Positions 1-6,861 of a DNA stretch of 8,375 nucleotides are shown here, piece by piece. Made by a program: the position numbers and the translations under genes. This DNA comes from Halieaceae bacterium (lineage in GTDB: Bacteria > Pseudomonadota > Gammaproteobacteria > Pseudomonadales > Halieaceae). The stretch spans positions 1 to 8,375 of the forward strand of contig PAGS01000070.1 of the NCBI GenBank assembly GCA_002705465.1, in the 5' to 3' direction. Each line of letters starts with the position of its first letter. Positions within the stretch are counted from its first letter, which is position 1. A model generated the notes under the pieces. The model searched no databases and was not told the origin of the DNA. It was given only the letters and a program-made list of their open reading frames with translations.

Positions 1-1
1 C

Positions 2-667
2 ATTCATCGCGTCACGGCCACGCACTCGGTGCTCGCTTGCTATCACAGCATCATCCCTCATTTGTGCTCTGCTATCCCTGCCGCGCAAAAAGACGCGCTC
101 AAGTATCAAGTCAAGATGCCGCTCATATTGACCAACGTACTGATTCGTAACCGTCACGCACTCGACAAACTGGGCATCGACGCCATCTCTTGTCCGGGCC
201 GCTTGCACGGCAGGCTGTTCCTTTTTCAAGGCATCCATACCGGGGGCTATCAGAGCGAGGGTAAAGCCGTGTCGCTGGTTTTTTGGGGATCGGTGTCACC
301 GCCAAAGGACGCAATCGACATCCGCAGTCAGCTTAGAGGATCACGCCAGAGGCTTCTGGAACTATCTTTAGATGACTTTGAGAGAGAGGTCCGCATGGTA
401 CTTGATGAGTTACTGAGCCCCGCCGGCTTCGCTGTGTCCGAGGATATTCTCGCGATCACAGTCAATCGGTGGCCGCATGGTTATGCCTATGAATACATGC
501 AACTGTGGGATCCAGACTGGGCAGAGGGTGAGGCACCACATGAGATTGCGCGGCAGCGATTTGGCTCCATCGCCATCGCCAACGCAGACGCGGGCGCCTC
601 AGCCTACACTCATGTCGCGATTGATCAGGCCTCTCGCGCCGTTGACGAGCTGGCGGCAATACTTTAG
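2..667 (+). CDS. FAD/NAD(P)-binding amine-oxidase-like protein, C-terminal part (5' end cut by window)
   Basis: The reading frame is open from base 2 to the TAG at 665-667 and gives 221 residues. The GTG at 29 is internal, because the frame reads sensibly upstream of it (IHRVTATHSV...), so the true start lies before the window. What is seen: a segment rich in Pro and hydrophobic residues (ACYHSIIPHL, KMPLILTNVLIRN), a middle part predicted to be mixed alpha/beta, then RWPHGYAYEY and a C-terminal stretch IAIANADAGASAY followed by AIDQASRAVDEL. From memory, this ending is typical of a proteobacterial family annotated as NAD(P)- or FAD-binding protein related to flavin amine oxidases and protoporphyrinogen-oxidase-like enzymes. 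There the IAN(S/A)DA...AIDQA segment is the last piece of the FAD-binding domain. The N-terminal Rossmann motif that would confirm this lies outside the window. The substrate is unknown. The gfa-family gene follows 66 bases downstream on the same strand and could be co-transcribed. Confidence 0.6.
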   Translation: MHRVTATHSVLACYHSIIPHLCSAIPAAQKDALKYQVKMPLILTNVLIRNRHALDKLGIDAISCPGRLHGRLFLFQGIHTGGYQSEGKAVSLVFWGSVSPPKDAIDIRSQLRGSRQRLLELSLDDFEREVRMVLDELLSPAGFAVSEDILAITVNRWPHGYAYEYMQLWDPDWAEGEAPHEIARQRFGSIAIANADAGASAYTHVAIDQASRAVDELAAIL

Positions 668-717
668 AGCGCATGGCATCGGGGGTCCGCAAGGCCCAGC
701 AATGCGCATCACATATC

Positions 718-723
718 AGGGAG
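718..723 (+). promoter_or_regulatory. Ribosome binding site of the Gfa-family gene
   Basis: AGGGAG lies 10 bases before the ATG at 734. It supports that ATG as the start and shows the gene has its own translation signal rather than being coupled to the upstream gene. Confidence 0.6.
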
Positions 724-733
724 TTCACGCTTA

Positions 734-1174
734 ATGCAACATCGTTGCCAATGCCCCTGTGGCACCAACCAATTCTCAGCTCAAGGCGAGCCCATCGTTC
801 GCTTCTTCTGCCACTGCACGATCTGTCAGGATAAGTATCAGGCGCCGTTTGCAGATGTGACCCTGTTCAAGCTACCCGCGGTGACTCTCCCCGAGCACGC
901 GACCACGTATGGTAAGTACAAGCGCTTTGTCGCCATTGACCGGGGGATCTGTGACGCGTGCCACAAACCTGTGATGGCCAAAATGGGCGAGGGAGACAAG
1001 GGTTATGCGTTTATCTCGACGCAAAATTTTGTCGAACCCAGTGTGCTGCCGCCGAGCGTCATGCACGTGTTTTATGGCACTCGCACCGCTGATATCGACG
1101 ACGATCTGCCCAAACACAGTAGTTGGCTCAGTAGCCAGTGGGCGTTTTTAAAGCTACTGCGAGCGGCGGGCTAG
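734..1174 (+). CDS. Gfa/CENP-V family zinc-binding protein (GFA domain)
   Basis: This is a 146-residue protein that consists almost wholly of one GFA (glutathione-dependent formaldehyde-activating enzyme-like, formerly DUF636) domain. The cysteine pattern is clear: C5-x-C7 (with a further C9 before G10), then F25-C26-H-C28-x-x-C31 and C73-x-x-C76. That is the CxC / CxCxxC / CxxC zinc-binding set of the family. The length is typical. The founding member, Gfa of Paracoccus, was described as speeding adduct formation between formaldehyde and glutathione, but most family members have no known substrate and this one should not be called a formaldehyde enzyme on sequence alone. No signal peptide or membrane segment is seen, so it is probably cytoplasmic. 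The start is set by the AGGGAG at 718-723. It ends convergently with the universal stress protein gene, 156 bases away. Confidence 0.88.
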   Translation: MQHRCQCPCGTNQFSAQGEPIVRFFCHCTICQDKYQAPFADVTLFKLPAVTLPEHATTYGKYKRFVAIDRGICDACHKPVMAKMGEGDKGYAFISTQNFVEPSVLPPSVMHVFYGTRTADIDDDLPKHSSWLSSQWAFLKLLRAAG

Positions 1175-1330
1175 GCGACTCAATCATCAGAGCACTTAAA
1201 CAATCGCGCTCTGAAGCGCTGATGGGTCCTGAGAGCGAGAATCACGCTAGAAAGTGGAGTCCTGGCAAAAGCCTTTGGCGTGAGAAGCCTCTAGATAGCC
1301 CGGGGACTGGCTTCCGTACGACAATTGCCT
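1175..1330. other. Convergent intergenic region, no gene seen
   Basis: These 156 bases lie between the ends of the gfa-family gene and the universal stress protein gene. They hold several small inverted repeats: TCAGAGC/GCTCTGA at 1187-1193 and 1208-1214; GCGCT-CTGA-AGCGC at 1206-1219, which excludes the first; and GAAGCC/GGCTTC at 1284-1289 and 1309-1314. None is followed by a run of T on either strand, so I do not call an intrinsic terminator. No convincing small gene is present. Confidence 0.5.
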
Positions 1331-2197
1331 CTACAGATGCACGGTGACGGTAGGCACCTTCGAGGCGCGAAGCAGGTCATTGGTTTTGCTGCCAAGAAAC
1401 AGGCTCTTCAAAGCCGAACGGCTATAGGCCCCCATCACCAACAGGTCGATCTCCCGGTCAGCAATCACCTGCGTGATCTGCTGCTCCGGATCCCCGGGCA
1501 GATAGGCCGTCTCCACCTCGAAACCGCTTTTTGCCAGGGTGCTGCTCGCCCACGCCAAGTGCTTGTCTGCCTCCCCATTCTGTTTACCCGACATCACCAC
1601 GTGGACGGGTAAATCCGTGAGCGCGGGGTTGGCAGCCAGCAGGCTGATGCAGTTGCGCGTCATGCGTTTACCGTCATACGCCACCAACAAGCTTTTTGGC
1701 TCAGAGAACGCGTTGGCGACGGTCAGGATCGGTCTGCGGATCTTGCGACTGATGCTTTCAACATGACGCCCCAGATCACGTTGCGTCTGGTCAGCTGATT
1801 TACCGCGGCGACCGAGCACATATAGCGCGACGTCCTGCTGCTGCTCATCGAGCGTCTCCAGCAACTGCCCATAGCGTTGCCGGACATCAACGGCAATGTC
1901 CTCGCGTTGCTCGCACCGCTTCTTCAGCTCGTTAAGAAACAGTCGCCCCTGCTCTCGGATCGCCCGTGAGCGCTCGCCCTCTTCCTCGGTGAGGCGGTTG
2001 AGCAGATTCTCCTGCGCATCAAAACCAATGGCGCCGCTGTGATCGTCACTGTTCGCCGTTTCCTGATGGCGGTCGATAATGTGCAGGAGTTCCAGCGGCA
2101 GCGAAAACCGCTCCGCGGCCCAGGCACTGTAGTCAGCCACATAGTCGGCGTAGGGCGATTGGTCAACGCAGGCGAGGACCTTTTTGGGTTGCTTCAT
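1331..2197 (-). CDS. Universal stress protein, tandem UspA domains
   Basis: This 288-residue protein has two Usp domains, about residues 5-161 and 168-288. Each starts with a beta strand and an Asp (D12 in ACVDQS, D175 in VAYDGK), as in nucleotide-binding members. The C-terminal domain ends in a phosphate-binding loop of the G-2x-G-9x-G(S/T) form, but the second Gly is Ser: G256, S259, G269-S270. The N-terminal domain has a looser version (G129, G132, then G143-R144) with spacing one residue too long and no Ser/Thr. ATP binding is therefore possible in domain 2 and doubtful in domain 1. The gene begins 9 bases after the stop of the SulP transporter gene on the same strand, with AGG about 9 bases before the ATG. 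The two are almost surely one operon. UspA-type proteins next to SulP transporters are a common pairing, which suggests a role in regulating or sensing linked to the transporter (inference). Similar to the UspE type in domain layout, but the gene name is not assured. Confidence 0.9.
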   Translation of the reverse strand: MKQPKKVLACVDQSPYADYVADYSAWAAERFSLPLELLHIIDRHQETANSDDHSGAIGFDAQENLLNRLTEEEGERSRAIREQGRLFLNELKKRCEQREDIAVDVRQRYGQLLETLDEQQQDVALYVLGRRGKSADQTQRDLGRHVESISRKIRRPILTVANAFSEPKSLLVAYDGKRMTRNCISLLAANPALTDLPVHVVMSGKQNGEADKHLAWASSTLAKSGFEVETAYLPGDPEQQITQVIADREIDLLVMGAYSRSALKSLFLGSKTNDLLRASKVPTVTVHL

Positions 2198-2206
2198 GAC
2201 CGGTGC

Positions 2207-3682
2207 CTACTGAGGCAGGAGCAAATCTTCCGCTCCTTCCTTGTCGTGCAAACCGAAGCGATCCACCATCGTCGCGCTGGCTTCGTTGAGACCGATCACC
2301 TCAACGTCTGCGCCCTCACGACGAAACTTCAGCACCACCTTATCCAGGGCACTGACTGCGGTGATATCCCAGAAGTGGGCTCGGCTCACATCAATCCGCA
2401 CAGTGTCGATCACCTCCTTGAAGTCGAAAGACTGGGAAAACCGATCAGCGCTGGCAAAGAACACTTGGCCCAGCACCGTGTAGGTGCGAACGCGACCTTC
2501 TTCCTCAGACTGGGACCGAATCACCAAAATACGACCTACCTTATGGGCGAAGAAAAAGCCCGAGAGCAGCACCCCCGACAATACGCCTTGAGCGAGATCA
2601 TGTGTGGAGACGGTCACAGCGACCGTAACCACCATCACCACGCTGGAGCTCGGCGGATGGGTACGAAGGTTGCGAATGGAATCCCAGTTAAAGGTGCCAA
2701 TCGACACCATGATCATCACTGCGACCAGCGCGGCCATGGGAATTTGACGGACCCAATCGCTGAAAAAGAGCAGTAGCAGCAACAAGAAAATACCGGCGCT
2801 CAGCGTGGACAGGCGGCCGCGGCCGCCGGATTTCACGTTGATCACCGACTGACCGATCATCGCGCAGCCCGCCATGCCACCCAAAAAACCACTGGCAATG
2901 TTGGCCACGCCCTGCCCCATGCACTCACGGCTTTCATTGCTGGTGGTGTCGGTCAGGTCATCGACAATCGTCGCCGTCATGAGGGATTCGAGCAGACCCA
3001 CGACCATCAATGTTACCGCGTAGGGAAAGATGATCTCCAGCGTCTCCAGGTTGAGTGGAATGTCAGGAATCAGAAACACAGGAAGCGTGGACGGCAGATC
3101 GCCCATGTCACCGACGGTGCGCACATCGATACCAAAATAAATCGACACCGCCGTGAGCAACACAATCGCCACCAGTGGAGATGGCACCACGCGCGTAATA
3201 AGCGGCAGGCCATAGATAATGCCCAGCCCGGCAGCCGCCATGACATACACCGCGTAAGGCACATCGATGAGTTCCGGCAGCTGGGCCATAAAGATGAGAA
3301 TCGCCAGCGCATTCACGAAACCCGTCACCACGGAGCGCGAGACAAACCGCATGAGCTCCCCGAGCCGAATCCAACCCGCAATAATCTGCAAAACGCCGGT
3401 AAGGATAGTGGCGGCAAACAGGTACTCAAGCCCGTGCTCTTTAACGAGCGTTACCATTAGGAGTGCCATGGCACCAGTCGCGGCGGAGATCATGCCGGGT
3501 CGCCCGCCTGCAAAAGCGATCACTACCGCGATACAGCAGGAGGCGTACAACCCAACGCGCGGGTCGACACCTGCAATGATCGAGAATGCGATGGCTTCGG
3601 GGATGAGTGCCAATGCCACCACCAAACCCGCCAGCAGATCGCTGCGGATATTGGAAAACCACTCCTGTCGAAGTTTGTTCAT
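2207..3682 (-). CDS. SulP family inorganic anion transporter with C-terminal STAS domain
   Basis: This inner-membrane transporter has 491 residues from the ATG at 3682. The N-terminal two-thirds is strongly hydrophobic, with many membrane segments from about residue 14 to 385. Family signatures seen: the first helix [20 protein letters not shown] (15-34), [14 protein letters not shown] (60-73), and the block [15 protein letters not shown] followed by [19 protein letters not shown] (about 251-292). This is the BicA/YbaR-like branch of SulP. The cytoplasmic STAS domain covers about 398-475, with FWDIT at 437-441 in the position where STAS domains carry their possible phosphorylation or regulatory residue. 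The substrate cannot be read from sequence: sulfate, bicarbonate and other anions are all known in the family. The frame stays open for 38 more codons to an ATG at 3796, but that extension does not resemble the family N-terminus, whereas [19 protein letters not shown] does, so I start at 3682. The Shine-Dalgarno sequence there is weak. It forms an operon with the downstream universal stress protein gene. Confidence 0.93.
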   Translation of the reverse strand: MNKLRQEWFSNIRSDLLAGLVVALALIPEAIAFSIIAGVDPRVGLYASCCIAVVIAFAGGRPGMISAATGAMALLMVTLVKEHGLEYLFAATILTGVLQIIAGWIRLGELMRFVSRSVVTGFVNALAILIFMAQLPELIDVPYAVYVMAAAGLGIIYGLPLITRVVPSPLVAIVLLTAVSIYFGIDVRTVGDMGDLPSTLPVFLIPDIPLNLETLEIIFPYAVTLMVVGLLESLMTATIVDDLTDTTSNESRECMGQGVANIASGFLGGMAGCAMIGQSVINVKSGGRGRLSTLSAGIFLLLLLLFFSDWVRQIPMAALVAVMIMVSIGTFNWDSIRNLRTHPPSSSVVMVVTVAVTVSTHDLAQGVLSGVLLSGFFFAHKVGRILVIRSQSEEEGRVRTYTVLGQVFFASADRFSQSFDFKEVIDTVRIDVSRAHFWDITAVSALDKVVLKFRREGADVEVIGLNEASATMVDRFGLHDKEGAEDLLLPQ

Positions 3683-3736
3683 GAGAGACCAGTAAGGGGA
3701 TGTGCCGGATTGCCAAGGCGATACGGCCCAGCAGGC

Positions 3737-3758
3737 GGAACGGATTGTTATCCGTACC
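3737..3758. promoter_or_regulatory. Inverted repeat in the sulP leader
   Basis: ACGGAT-TGTT-ATCCGT (3740-3755) is a perfect 6-bp inverted repeat with a 4-base centre. It extends by GG/CC beyond one mismatch to 3737-3758. It lies about 58-76 bases before the sulP start, on the sense side of that gene. It could be an operator or a small leader hairpin. No T-run follows, so it is not a terminator or a simple attenuator. A repeat of this size can arise by chance. Confidence 0.3.
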
Positions 3759-3864
3759 AACGCGCCAGCGGCGAATTCCGCGTACTCACCCATCATGGCA
3801 ATAAACCCACCGTGGCCAAAGAAAGCTGCCTCTCAATATCCATTCGGTGCTTTTAGGCCCAAAA

Positions 3865-3879
3865 GTGTCGGCATGACAC
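3865..3879. promoter_or_regulatory. Inverted repeat upstream of the dmdA-like gene
   Basis: GTGTC-GGCAT-GACAC is a perfect 5-bp dyad with a 5-base centre, 87 bases before the ATG at 3967. Its size and place would fit a dimeric repressor or activator site (for example a GntR- or LysR-type protein), but no regulator gene is in the window and the arms are short enough to be chance. Confidence 0.25.
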
Positions 3880-3954
3880 AACCAAGTTTGCTGCACGCAC
3901 CGTACAAAGGCGGCGCCCAACCACGATAGCTGGGCACCGAATCCAACATTGACC

Positions 3955-3963
3955 AGAGGAAAG
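3955..3963 (+). promoter_or_regulatory. Ribosome binding site deciding the start of the dmdA-like gene
   Basis: The purine-rich AGAGGAAAG (AGGA core at 3957-3960, 6 bases before the ATG at 3967) is a strong Shine-Dalgarno sequence. It argues against the in-frame TTG at 3949, which would lie upstream of it. Confidence 0.75.
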
Positions 3964-3966
3964 AAG

Positions 3967-5133
3967 ATGCCCGCCGCCACAATCAAAGACTTTGGGTTTG
4001 GTACCCAGATCCGGAAGTCACCGTTTTTTGATGCCACAGTGAGGTGGGGCGCCACCGATTTCTCGGTCTACAACCACATGTACATCCCGCGGTCGTTCGG
4101 TAACCCCGAGCAAAACTTCTGGAACCTGGTCAACGACGCCATCCTCTGCGACGTGGCGGTGGAGCGTCAGGTCGAGATTACAGGCCCAGACGCGGCTGCC
4201 TTTGTACAGTTGCTAACACCTCGCAATCTGTCCCAGTGCGCGGTGGGCCAGTGCAAGTATGTGCTGATTACCAACGAAGCCGGGGGCATCCTCAATGACC
4301 CGGTGCTGTTGCGACTCCAGGAGAACCGTTTTTGGCTATCACTGGCCGACAGCGACGTGCTGATGTGGGCACAGGGCGTTGCCACCCACGCCGGTCTCGA
4401 TGTTGAGATTAGGGAGCCAGACGTTTCACCGCTTCAGCTTCAGGGCCCCAAGAGCGGTGACATCATGGCGGCGCTGTTTGGCGAGTCGATTCGTGACCTC
4501 AAGTACTACTGGCTCGATCATTTTGAGCTCGACGGTATTCCGCTGGTAATCTCGCGCACCGGTTGGTCCAGCGAGCTCGGGTATGAGCTTTACCTTCTCG
4601 ATGGCAGCCAAGGCGGGGCGCTATGGGAGAAGCTGATGGCAGTGGGTGAGCCAATGAGGTTAAAGCCCGGTCACACGTCATCGATTCGTCGTATTGAAGG
4701 CGGCATGCTTTCCTACCATGCCGACATGGACGCCCAGACCAATCCGTTTGAGCTCGGTCTGGACAGACTCGTCGACCTTGAGATGCCCGCAGACTTCATA
4801 GGCAAAGCCGCACTCCATCGGGCGCAGCAACAAGGTGTTACGCGACAGCAGGTGGGTTTCGAGATTGACGGTGAGCCGCTCCCCGGCCCCAACACGCAAT
4901 TCTGGCCCGTGGAGCTATACGGCGAAGTGATCGGTAAAGTCACCTCCGCGGTGTATTCGCCGCGTCTGAAAAAGAATATTGCGCTGGCGATGGTAGCGAG
5001 TGCGCATGGCGCTGTTGGTACCACTTGCGACATCCAACTACCCGGCAAGATGCGGAGTGGAACGATCGTCCCCAAGCCGTTTTACGATCCCAAAAAGCAG
5101 ATTACCGCGGGCTCGACGACGTCTGCGGCATGA
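3967..5133 (+). CDS. dmdA: GcvT-family folate-dependent methyltransferase, probable DMSP demethylase (DmdA-like)
   Basis: This is a 388-residue cytoplasmic protein with the GcvT/aminomethyltransferase fold: folate-binding N-terminal domain to about residue 290, then the C-terminal beta-barrel (about 295-375, including VIGKVTSAVYSPRLKKNIAL). Many segments match what I remember of SAR11 and Ruegeria DmdA: SVYNHM..P at 33-41, ERQVEITGPDA (66-76), LTPRNLS (83-89), VGQCKY (93-98), GGILNDPVLL (106-115), LADSDVLMWAQG (126-137), EPDVSPLQLQGPKS (150-163), RRIEGGMLSY (241-250) and DFIGKAAL (276-283). D111 in NDP matches the catalytic Asp of GcvT. DmdA moves a methyl group from DMSP to tetrahydrofolate and yields methylmercaptopropionate. 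Two segments differ from classical DmdA: RTGWSSELGYELYL (197-210), where I recall RSGYSKQGGFEIY, and GHTSSIRRIE, where I recall CPNLIERIE. It may therefore be a divergent DmdA or a related demethylase with another substrate. The GcvT family is certain; the DmdA call is probable. It converges on the ligase gene, 15 bases apart. Confidence 0.7.
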   Translation: MPAATIKDFGFGTQIRKSPFFDATVRWGATDFSVYNHMYIPRSFGNPEQNFWNLVNDAILCDVAVERQVEITGPDAAAFVQLLTPRNLSQCAVGQCKYVLITNEAGGILNDPVLLRLQENRFWLSLADSDVLMWAQGVATHAGLDVEIREPDVSPLQLQGPKSGDIMAALFGESIRDLKYYWLDHFELDGIPLVISRTGWSSELGYELYLLDGSQGGALWEKLMAVGEPMRLKPGHTSSIRRIEGGMLSYHADMDAQTNPFELGLDRLVDLEMPADFIGKAALHRAQQQGVTRQQVGFEIDGEPLPGPNTQFWPVELYGEVIGKVTSAVYSPRLKKNIALAMVASAHGAVGTTCDIQLPGKMRSGTIVPKPFYDPKKQITAGSTTSAA

Positions 5134-5148
5134 TTGCCGCGTCACAAC

Positions 5149-6780
5149 TCAGCGGTCGATCAAGTCAGCAACGCGCTCCCTAAGCAGATTCTTTCGGATC
5201 TTACCGGTCGTGGTTTTCGGGAGCGCCTCAAACATGATGCGCTTTGGGCGTTTGAAGCCCGCTAGTTGCCCGCGAGCATGCTCAATCAAATCCGCTTCGC
5301 TCAGCTCACTGCCCTCTGCCAGCTCAACAAAAGCACAGGGCACCTCGCCCCACTTCTCATCAGGCATCGCTACCACCGCCGCACAGACTACGGCCGGGTG
5401 GCTGTAAAGCGCATTCTCGACCTCGATGGATGAAATGTTCTCGCCCCCCGAAATGATGATGTCCTTGGAGCGGTCACGGATCTCGATGTAGCCATCGGGA
5501 TGTTGCACCGCCAAGTCACCCGACCAAAACCAGCCGTCGCCGAATGCCTCCGCAGTGGCATCAGGCTGTTTGAGATACCCCTTCATGACGATATTGCCGC
5601 GAAACGCGACCTCGCCCTGGGTCTCACCATCCCAGGGCACGGGGGTGCGGTTGTCAGGATCGAGTACTAACACATCCTCCTGCAGTTCATAGGCCACGCC
5701 CTGCCGAGCTTTCAGCTTGGCCTGCTCCTCGTCACTCAGCGTCGACCAGGTCGCCCGCTCCGCGCAGACCACGGCAGGGCCATACACTTCAGTCAGGCCA
5801 TAAACATGGGTAATGGAGATCCCCATTTTTTCCATCGCCTGAATCGTTTGCGGCGGTGGCGGTGCAGCAGCCGTCATCATGCGAACAGACTGCGAGAACG
5901 GTTGCCGCTCGGCATCACTCGCACCGGCGATCATCGACATAATGATCGGCGCGCCGCAGAGATGCGTGACGCCATGGTGCGCGAAGGCATCATAGATCCC
6001 CTCAGCCGAGGGGCTGCGTAGGAACACGTGGGTGCCCGCCAGCATCGTGATCGTCCAGGGAAAACACCAGCCGTTGCAGTGGAATAGCGGTAACGTCCAG
6101 AGATACACGGGATGGTGCGGCATCTCCCAGGTCACCACATTGTTGACCGCATTGGTCCAGGCACCGCGATGGGAGTACACCACGCCCTTGGGCCGCCCAG
6201 TCGTGCCAGATGTGTAGTTCAGGGCCAACGCGTCCCATTCATCATCTGGCGGGGTGTAAGGAAAGTCGGGTGAGCCCTCTGCCAAAAGCGCCTCATACGT
6301 CAGCTCGCCGATACATTCGCCCCCCGGCCCCTCTGGATCTTCAATATCAACGATCAATAGATCGCGACCAGAGAGGCTGATCGCCTCTCGCGCCAACGCG
6401 GAGAACTCTGTATCCACAAGCAACACCGTGGCCTCACCGTGTTCGAGAATAAAACCCAGCGTCGCAGCATCGAGTCTGACGTTGTTGGCGTTGAGCACGC
6501 CGCCCAACATGGGGATGGCCAGTGCGCATTCCAGGGCTTCCGGGATATTGGGCGCGATCAGCGCCACGGTGTCGCCCTTGCCAACGCCGCGCTGAGAGAG
6601 CGCGGACGCCAAACGCTTACAGCGCTCGGCGACCTCTCCCCAGCTGCGGCGGATACTGCCGTGAACCTGTGCCGGCAGATCGGGATAGACCCGCTCGGTG
6701 CGCTTCAGCACCGAGACCGGGGTCAGCGGAGCAAAGTTCGCCTGATTTTTATCGAGCTCGGGCCCGGAATAAAGGTTCAT
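5149..6780 (-). CDS. AMP-forming acyl-CoA ligase, DmdB-like (methylmercaptopropionate-CoA ligase family)
   Basis: This 543-residue acyl-adenylate-forming enzyme couples a carboxylic acid to CoA with ATP. All core motifs are intact: YTSGTTGRPKGV (189-200, phosphate loop), LPLFHCNGW (230-238), YGLTEVYGP (327-335), WSGDLAVQHPDGY (419-431) with D422, R435 in RDRSKD, ISGGENISS (443-451) and the catalytic lysine K527 in TTTGKIRK. The N-terminus (LTPVSVLKRT...VYPD) and HCNGW place it in the short/medium-chain branch that contains DmdB as well as plant AAE-type ligases; that branch also has members acting on other acids. The neighbouring dmdA-like gene makes methylmercaptopropionate a reasonable candidate substrate (inference). 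I start at the ATG at 6780, because AGGGAG lies 11 bases before it, whereas the in-frame GTG at 6792 overlaps that same sequence. The glutathione S-transferase gene lies 81 bases upstream on the same strand, and the two may share a transcript. Confidence 0.9.
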   Translation of the reverse strand: MNLYSGPELDKNQANFAPLTPVSVLKRTERVYPDLPAQVHGSIRRSWGEVAERCKRLASALSQRGVGKGDTVALIAPNIPEALECALAIPMLGGVLNANNVRLDAATLGFILEHGEATVLLVDTEFSALAREAISLSGRDLLIVDIEDPEGPGGECIGELTYEALLAEGSPDFPYTPPDDEWDALALNYTSGTTGRPKGVVYSHRGAWTNAVNNVVTWEMPHHPVYLWTLPLFHCNGWCFPWTITMLAGTHVFLRSPSAEGIYDAFAHHGVTHLCGAPIIMSMIAGASDAERQPFSQSVRMMTAAAPPPPQTIQAMEKMGISITHVYGLTEVYGPAVVCAERATWSTLSDEEQAKLKARQGVAYELQEDVLVLDPDNRTPVPWDGETQGEVAFRGNIVMKGYLKQPDATAEAFGDGWFWSGDLAVQHPDGYIEIRDRSKDIIISGGENISSIEVENALYSHPAVVCAAVVAMPDEKWGEVPCAFVELAEGSELSEADLIEHARGQLAGFKRPKRIMFEALPKTTTGKIRKNLLRERVADLIDR

Positions 6781-6791
6781 GTCGGGCGGCA

Positions 6792-6797
6792 CTCCCT
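6792..6797 (-). promoter_or_regulatory. Ribosome binding site deciding the start of the ligase gene
   Basis: Read on the minus strand this is AGGGAG. It ends 11 bases before the ATG at 6780 and overlaps the first base of the alternative GTG start at 6792, so it can only serve the ATG. Confidence 0.55.
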
Positions 6798-6861
6798 GAG
6801 TCAGTGAACTGAGACGCGGTCACGGTATCACGCAGACGCGACAGTGAGTGCGCTTGTAAAA

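Larger units (their letters stand above)
3683..3966. other. Divergent control region between sulP and the dmdA-like gene
   Basis: This 284-bp region separates two diverging genes, so it must hold promoters for both directions unless the sulP start is the ATG at 3796. I cannot pick a convincing -35/-10 pair on either strand. Two short perfect inverted repeats and the ribosome binding site of the dmdA-like gene are the only signals I can support, and each is listed separately. Confidence 0.5.

Noticed and set aside
29..667. A complete 212-residue gene starting at GTG 29
   Set aside because: The frame is open to the window edge and the upstream residues read as a continuous part of the same domain, so it is a 5'-truncated gene.
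1187..1219. Possible terminator hairpins between the gfa-family and usp genes
   Set aside because: The stems are only 5-7 bp, mutually exclusive, and lack a T-run on either strand.
2039..2776. A 245-codon plus-strand open frame
   Set aside because: It runs antisense across the end of sulP and the start of the universal stress protein gene, has low-complexity His-rich sequence and no family resemblance. It is a shadow of real genes in high-GC DNA.
3741..3756. Resemblance of the minus-strand sequence CGGATAACAATCCG to part of the lac operator
   Set aside because: The match covers only the GGATAACAAT core, the flanks differ, and there is no LacI-type gene or sugar gene nearby; probably coincidence.
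3949..3966. TTG at 3949 as start of the dmdA-like gene
   Set aside because: The strong Shine-Dalgarno AGAGGAAAG lies after it and is well spaced for the ATG at 3967.
5134..5148. A bidirectional terminator between the convergent dmdA-like and ligase genes
   Set aside because: The gap is 15 bases with no GC-rich hairpin or T-run.
6781..6792. GTG at 6792 as start of the ligase
   Set aside because: The only good Shine-Dalgarno overlaps this GTG; the ATG at 6780 fits it.
6439..6807. Plus-strand open frames opposite the ligase N-terminus
   Set aside because: Antisense shadows of a well-conserved ligase; Arg- and Ala-rich translations without recognisable motifs.
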